From: Bradyrhizobium sp. BRP22
GTDB lineage: Bacteria; Pseudomonadota; Alphaproteobacteria; Rhizobiales; Xanthobacteraceae
Assembly (NCBI RefSeq): GCF_020194175.1
Contig: NZ_JADYVX010000003.1
Location: 62,001 to 126,000, forward strand
DNA length: 64,000 bases
Direction of reading: 5' to 3'
A model generated the notes under the pieces. It saw nothing but the letters and a program-made list of their open reading frames with translations, searched no databases and was not told the origin of the DNA. The position numbers were made by a program, and so were the translations under genes. Below, one piece after another: positions 61,624-64,000 of the stretch. Position 1 is the first letter of the stretch, and the number at the start of each line of letters is the position of its first letter.

Positions 61624-62607
61624 CTAGAACAGATGCGCGCGGAGTTGGTCACAGGCCTGGCGGATCGCGGCTTGGGTGCCGGGTTCGCGCAGGATGCCGT
61701 TGAGCGCGACGAAGTCGTGGATCGTGCCGTTATAGCGTGTAGCAACGACGGGAACGCCGGCGTTCTTCAGCTTCAGCGCATAAGCTTCGCCCTCGTCGCG
61801 AAGCGGATCGTTCTGGGCGGTGATCACCAGCGCCGGCGGCAGGCCGTGGAGCTGGTTGGCGCTGGCCCGCAGCGGTGAGACGTAGGGCTGATTGCGGGTT
61901 TTCTCATCCGGAGCATAGATGTCCCAGCCGAATTTCATGAACTCGCGGGCGAGGAAGCGGCCGGTGGCGAATTGATGATAGGACGCCGTGTCTATGCTGG
62001 CATCAGTCGCGGGCACCATCAGCAGTTGGAAGCTGATCGTCGGTCCGCCCCGGTCCTTGGCCATCATCGTCAACGCTGCAGACATGTTGCCGCCGACCGA
62101 ATTGCCGGCGACCGCGATCCTGCTGCCGTCCAGGCCGATGTCGGCGCCATGGGCCGCGATCCATTTGGCGGCGGCGTAGTTCTCCTCGACCTGGGTCGGA
62201 TAGATCGCATCCGGGATCGGCGTGTATTCGACGAAGACAGCGGCGGCGCCGCTGCCGACGACGAGATCACGGACCAGGCGCTTGTGGTTCTCGAAATCGC
62301 CGGCGATCCAGACGCCGCCGTGAATGAAGAGGATCACCGGCAACGTGTCGCGCGCCTTGTCCGGCTTCATCACGTAAAGCTTGAGGTGATGGCCATCGGC
62401 ATCGATCGTTCGTTCGGTGATCGTTACGCCCGACAGGTCGACGACATATTTGTTCTGCAATCCTGTGAGTGTCGCCCGCACCTGCGGGCCGGGCAGCGTC
62501 CAGAACGGGCTTGGGTCCTTGTTCACCTCCTTCAAGAAGGCGCGCACCATCGGATCGATGTTTTGGTCCCTTGCGGCATCGGGAATCGCAGAGGCAGTCT
62601 GTGTCAC
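61624..62607 (-). CDS. Alpha/beta hydrolase, hormone-sensitive-lipase type
   Basis: 327 residues if it starts at GTG 62605-62607, preceded at 8 bp by AGGAG; the longer frame from 62721 has no such site. Residues below are numbered in the longer frame. Esterase of the HSL family: oxyanion motif HGG (134-136, FIHGGVWIAGDF), nucleophile Ser208 in GNSVGG, Asp305 in QNDPLRDE and His335 in TIHDF. It would cleave small esters in the cytoplasm. The AraC gene lies upstream on the same strand and may control it. Confidence 0.9.
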   Translation of the reverse strand: MTQTASAIPDAARDQNIDPMVRAFLKEVNKDPSPFWTLPGPQVRATLTGLQNKYVVDLSGVTITERTIDADGHHLKLYVMKPDKARDTLPVILFIHGGVWIAGDFENHKRLVRDLVVGSGAAAVFVEYTPIPDAIYPTQVEENYAAAKWIAAHGADIGLDGSRIAVAGNSVGGNMSAALTMMAKDRGGPTISFQLLMVPATDASIDTASYHQFATGRFLAREFMKFGWDIYAPDEKTRNQPYVSPLRASANQLHGLPPALVITAQNDPLRDEGEAYALKLKNAGVPVVATRYNGTIHDFVALNGILREPGTQAAIRQACDQLRAHLF

Positions 62608-62758
62608 GGGGATTACTCCTGAAATGAGGGTTGCAACCGCACCTGGAGAGTTTCGTGCCTGACTCGCCAGGTATCGAGCGAGAGTGACAGTGGGACCAAC
62701 GGAGTTATTCGGCTTTCGCACGCAAATTTCGCAATCGACACAGAAATCGCGCGAGCGA

Positions 62759-63775
62759 TCAGCGCCGATTGTGCTGGCGCCAGCGGCGCGGTGTCAGGCC
62801 GGAGAGAGTCTTGAAGACGCCGGTAAAGTGGGCCTGCGAGCTGAAGCCGACGCTCAAGGCAACGTCAACGATCGGCAGATCCGATGTCGCCAAAAGGGCT
62901 TTTGCCTTTTCGACGCGAAGCCTCAAGAGATATTGATGCGGACGAAGACCGGTCGCGACGCGGAACTGAGCGGCGAAGTACATGCGGCTCAGACCCGCGG
63001 CCTTCGCGAGATCGATGAGCGTGAGCCGACGGTCGTAATATGCATTCATGAAATCGACCGCGCGGCGGAGCCGCCAGTTCGGCAGCGCGGCGACATGATT
63101 TCGCGCTGTCGAGGCAGGCCGCTCGCCGTACAGTTTGAGCAGACGTACGGCGATGGTCAGGCCCAGCGATTCCGCGTAGAGCTCGTCATAGGACTCGCCG
63201 AGTTCGCCGGCCGACAGCAAGGCGCGGCCAAGCCGTTCGATTAGCGGATCCCGCGGGAGGCCCGGATCGCGGAACGTGATATCGCCGATCGGCAGCTTGC
63301 CGTGGCACCATTTGAAGCACTCCTTCAGCAGCGCATTCTGCATGAAGAGGTGAAGGACATCGTAGCTGCTGTGATAGACGGCGCGCGCCGGTACTGCCGG
63401 CCGGGCGAGATGAATGGTGCCTGGCGTTACCTCAAGGTTCGGAAGTGATCGCTTGCCAATCCAGAATGAGAGCTTCGCCGACTGCAGGGAAACGCTCAGC
63501 ATGTGGTGGTCGCGCGAAATCTCAGCCGATTGCTCGCGCATATCGGCGCCGCGCCAGCGTGTCGCGATCAGCCTTGCGTCCGGCCGGCTGGTGCCGGAGA
63601 GGATATCGGGCGAGCACCATTTGCGCTCCTCCTGTACGATGGAACAACCCGACCGCGGCTGCTGCAGCAGCAGCGCCGGACGTTGCTTCATGTTCTCTCG
63701 AATGACAGTTGGCTTCCAGTCCGATCCGTCGCCGCAAGGCGGCGCAAGGTCGGGCCCATCCGTCAGATGCGACAT
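62759..63775 (-). CDS. AraC-family transcriptional regulator
   Basis: 338 residues. The N-terminal part (about 85-200) resembles the AraC-binding-like sensor domain (SLPNLEVTPGTIHLARPAVP). The C-terminal AraC domain (about 230-335) has LTLIDLAKAAGLSRMYFAAQ and LPIVDVALSVGFSSQAHFTG, ending GLTPRRWRQHNRR. It lies upstream of the esterase gene on the same strand, with about 150 bp to its preferred GTG start. The C-terminal half closely matches the AraC protein at 51181. Confidence 0.9.
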   Translation of the reverse strand: MSHLTDGPDLAPPCGDGSDWKPTVIRENMKQRPALLLQQPRSGCSIVQEERKWCSPDILSGTSRPDARLIATRWRGADMREQSAEISRDHHMLSVSLQSAKLSFWIGKRSLPNLEVTPGTIHLARPAVPARAVYHSSYDVLHLFMQNALLKECFKWCHGKLPIGDITFRDPGLPRDPLIERLGRALLSAGELGESYDELYAESLGLTIAVRLLKLYGERPASTARNHVAALPNWRLRRAVDFMNAYYDRRLTLIDLAKAAGLSRMYFAAQFRVATGLRPHQYLLRLRVEKAKALLATSDLPIVDVALSVGFSSQAHFTGVFKTLSGLTPRRWRQHNRR

Positions 63776-63870
63776 GCAACCCTCTTCGTCGTGAGGGTTT
63801 AAGCTAGCCCCGCACTGGCTGGCGCCGCTTCTGTCAAATGACCGGCGGGGTGACCGAGCCTGTGTTTGGC

Positions 63871-63975
63871 TAGAGCATTTTCGGTTCTGATTGAATCAGA
63901 ACCGAAGCTCTAGATTCTTGTTTTCACGCGTTTTCTTCACGCGAACCGGTGTCCACTTCGCTCGAAAACGCTCTA
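63871..63975. repeat. Full mosaic repeat including 72-bp copy B
   Basis: The element is bounded by TAGAGC (63871-63876) and GCTCTA (63970-63975). Its left part holds CGGTTCTGATT-G-AATCAGAACCG, a perfect 11-bp palindrome, and its right part (63903-63974) matches the copy at 59835 with 2 mismatches. Ends AGAGCATTTTCG and CGAAAACGCTCT are inverted repeats with one mismatch. It lies upstream of the AraC gene; the region 63776-64000 otherwise shows no gene. Confidence 0.85.
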
Positions 63976-64000
63976 ATCCGCGGGCCCGGAACGCCTGGCG

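Noticed and set aside
63776-64000. Small genes in the right-edge region
   Set aside because: Frames here cross the mosaic repeat and show no protein-like features.

Overview
The window is GC-rich chromosomal DNA, with intergenic repeats and gene families typical of Bradyrhizobium and its relatives (Alphaproteobacteria, Nitrobacteraceae). The genus is an inference from gene content and from the look of the repeats. No rRNA, tRNA, CRISPR array, phage module or complete insertion sequence was seen. Almost all of the window is coding; most gaps are short divergent promoter regions or repeat elements.

Layout. (1) 1-3589, minus: a copper-resistance operon with a histidine-rich exported protein, a small lipoprotein, a TolC-type outer-membrane protein and a multicopper oxidase that runs off the left edge. 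(2) 3686-9005: an MFS transporter, then a two-component system (minus) facing a MipA/OmpV outer-membrane protein and a lipoprotein. (3) 9047-18171: a nitrogen-compound block with two acetamidase/formamidase paralogues either side of an NMT1-type ABC transporter, an orphan transposase-like HTH protein, a 33-residue membrane protein, an XRE-cupin regulator, an omega-aminotransferase and a D-amino-acid dehydrogenase. (4) 18240-26609: a TetR regulator with a palindromic operator facing a three-subunit molybdenum hydroxylase, then a gamma-glutamyltransferase-like enzyme and an HD-domain hydrolase divergent from a GlxA-type regulator. (5) 26782-28829: Dps, HdeD and FdhD. (6) 29105-38164: a tight eight-gene run fumC, cupin, mqo, cydA, cydB, FUSC, DUF1656, HlyD, joining malate oxidation, a bd-type quinol oxidase and an aromatic-acid-type efflux system. 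(7) 38404-41495: a FixJ-type regulator, a lone receiver and a PAS histidine kinase. (8) 41548-45374: an exported bicupin of the oxalate decarboxylase family, divergent from a YdeP/FdhF-type molybdoenzyme. (9) 45534-52002: an RND efflux operon with a FlK-like thioesterase and a repeat-containing exported protein, divergent from an AraC regulator. (10) 52593-60871: a form I carbon monoxide dehydrogenase cluster coxC-M-S-L-D-E-F whose coxG is cut short by repeat DNA. (11) 60872-64000: dispersed repeats, an alpha/beta hydrolase and an AraC regulator.

How the parts work together. Several modules reduce the respiratory chain directly (CO dehydrogenase, malate:quinone oxidoreductase, D-amino-acid dehydrogenase), and the cyanide-insensitive-type bd oxidase would return those electrons to oxygen. 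Molybdenum enzymes recur: the aldehyde-oxidase-like set, CO dehydrogenase and the YdeP-type enzyme, with the accessory proteins FdhD, CoxD, CoxE and CoxF. The most notable points are the truncated coxG in an otherwise intact form I cluster, the fumC-mqo-cydAB-efflux operon, the FlK-like triad in the RND operon, and the pairing of an oxalate-decarboxylase-like enzyme with a formate-dehydrogenase-like one.
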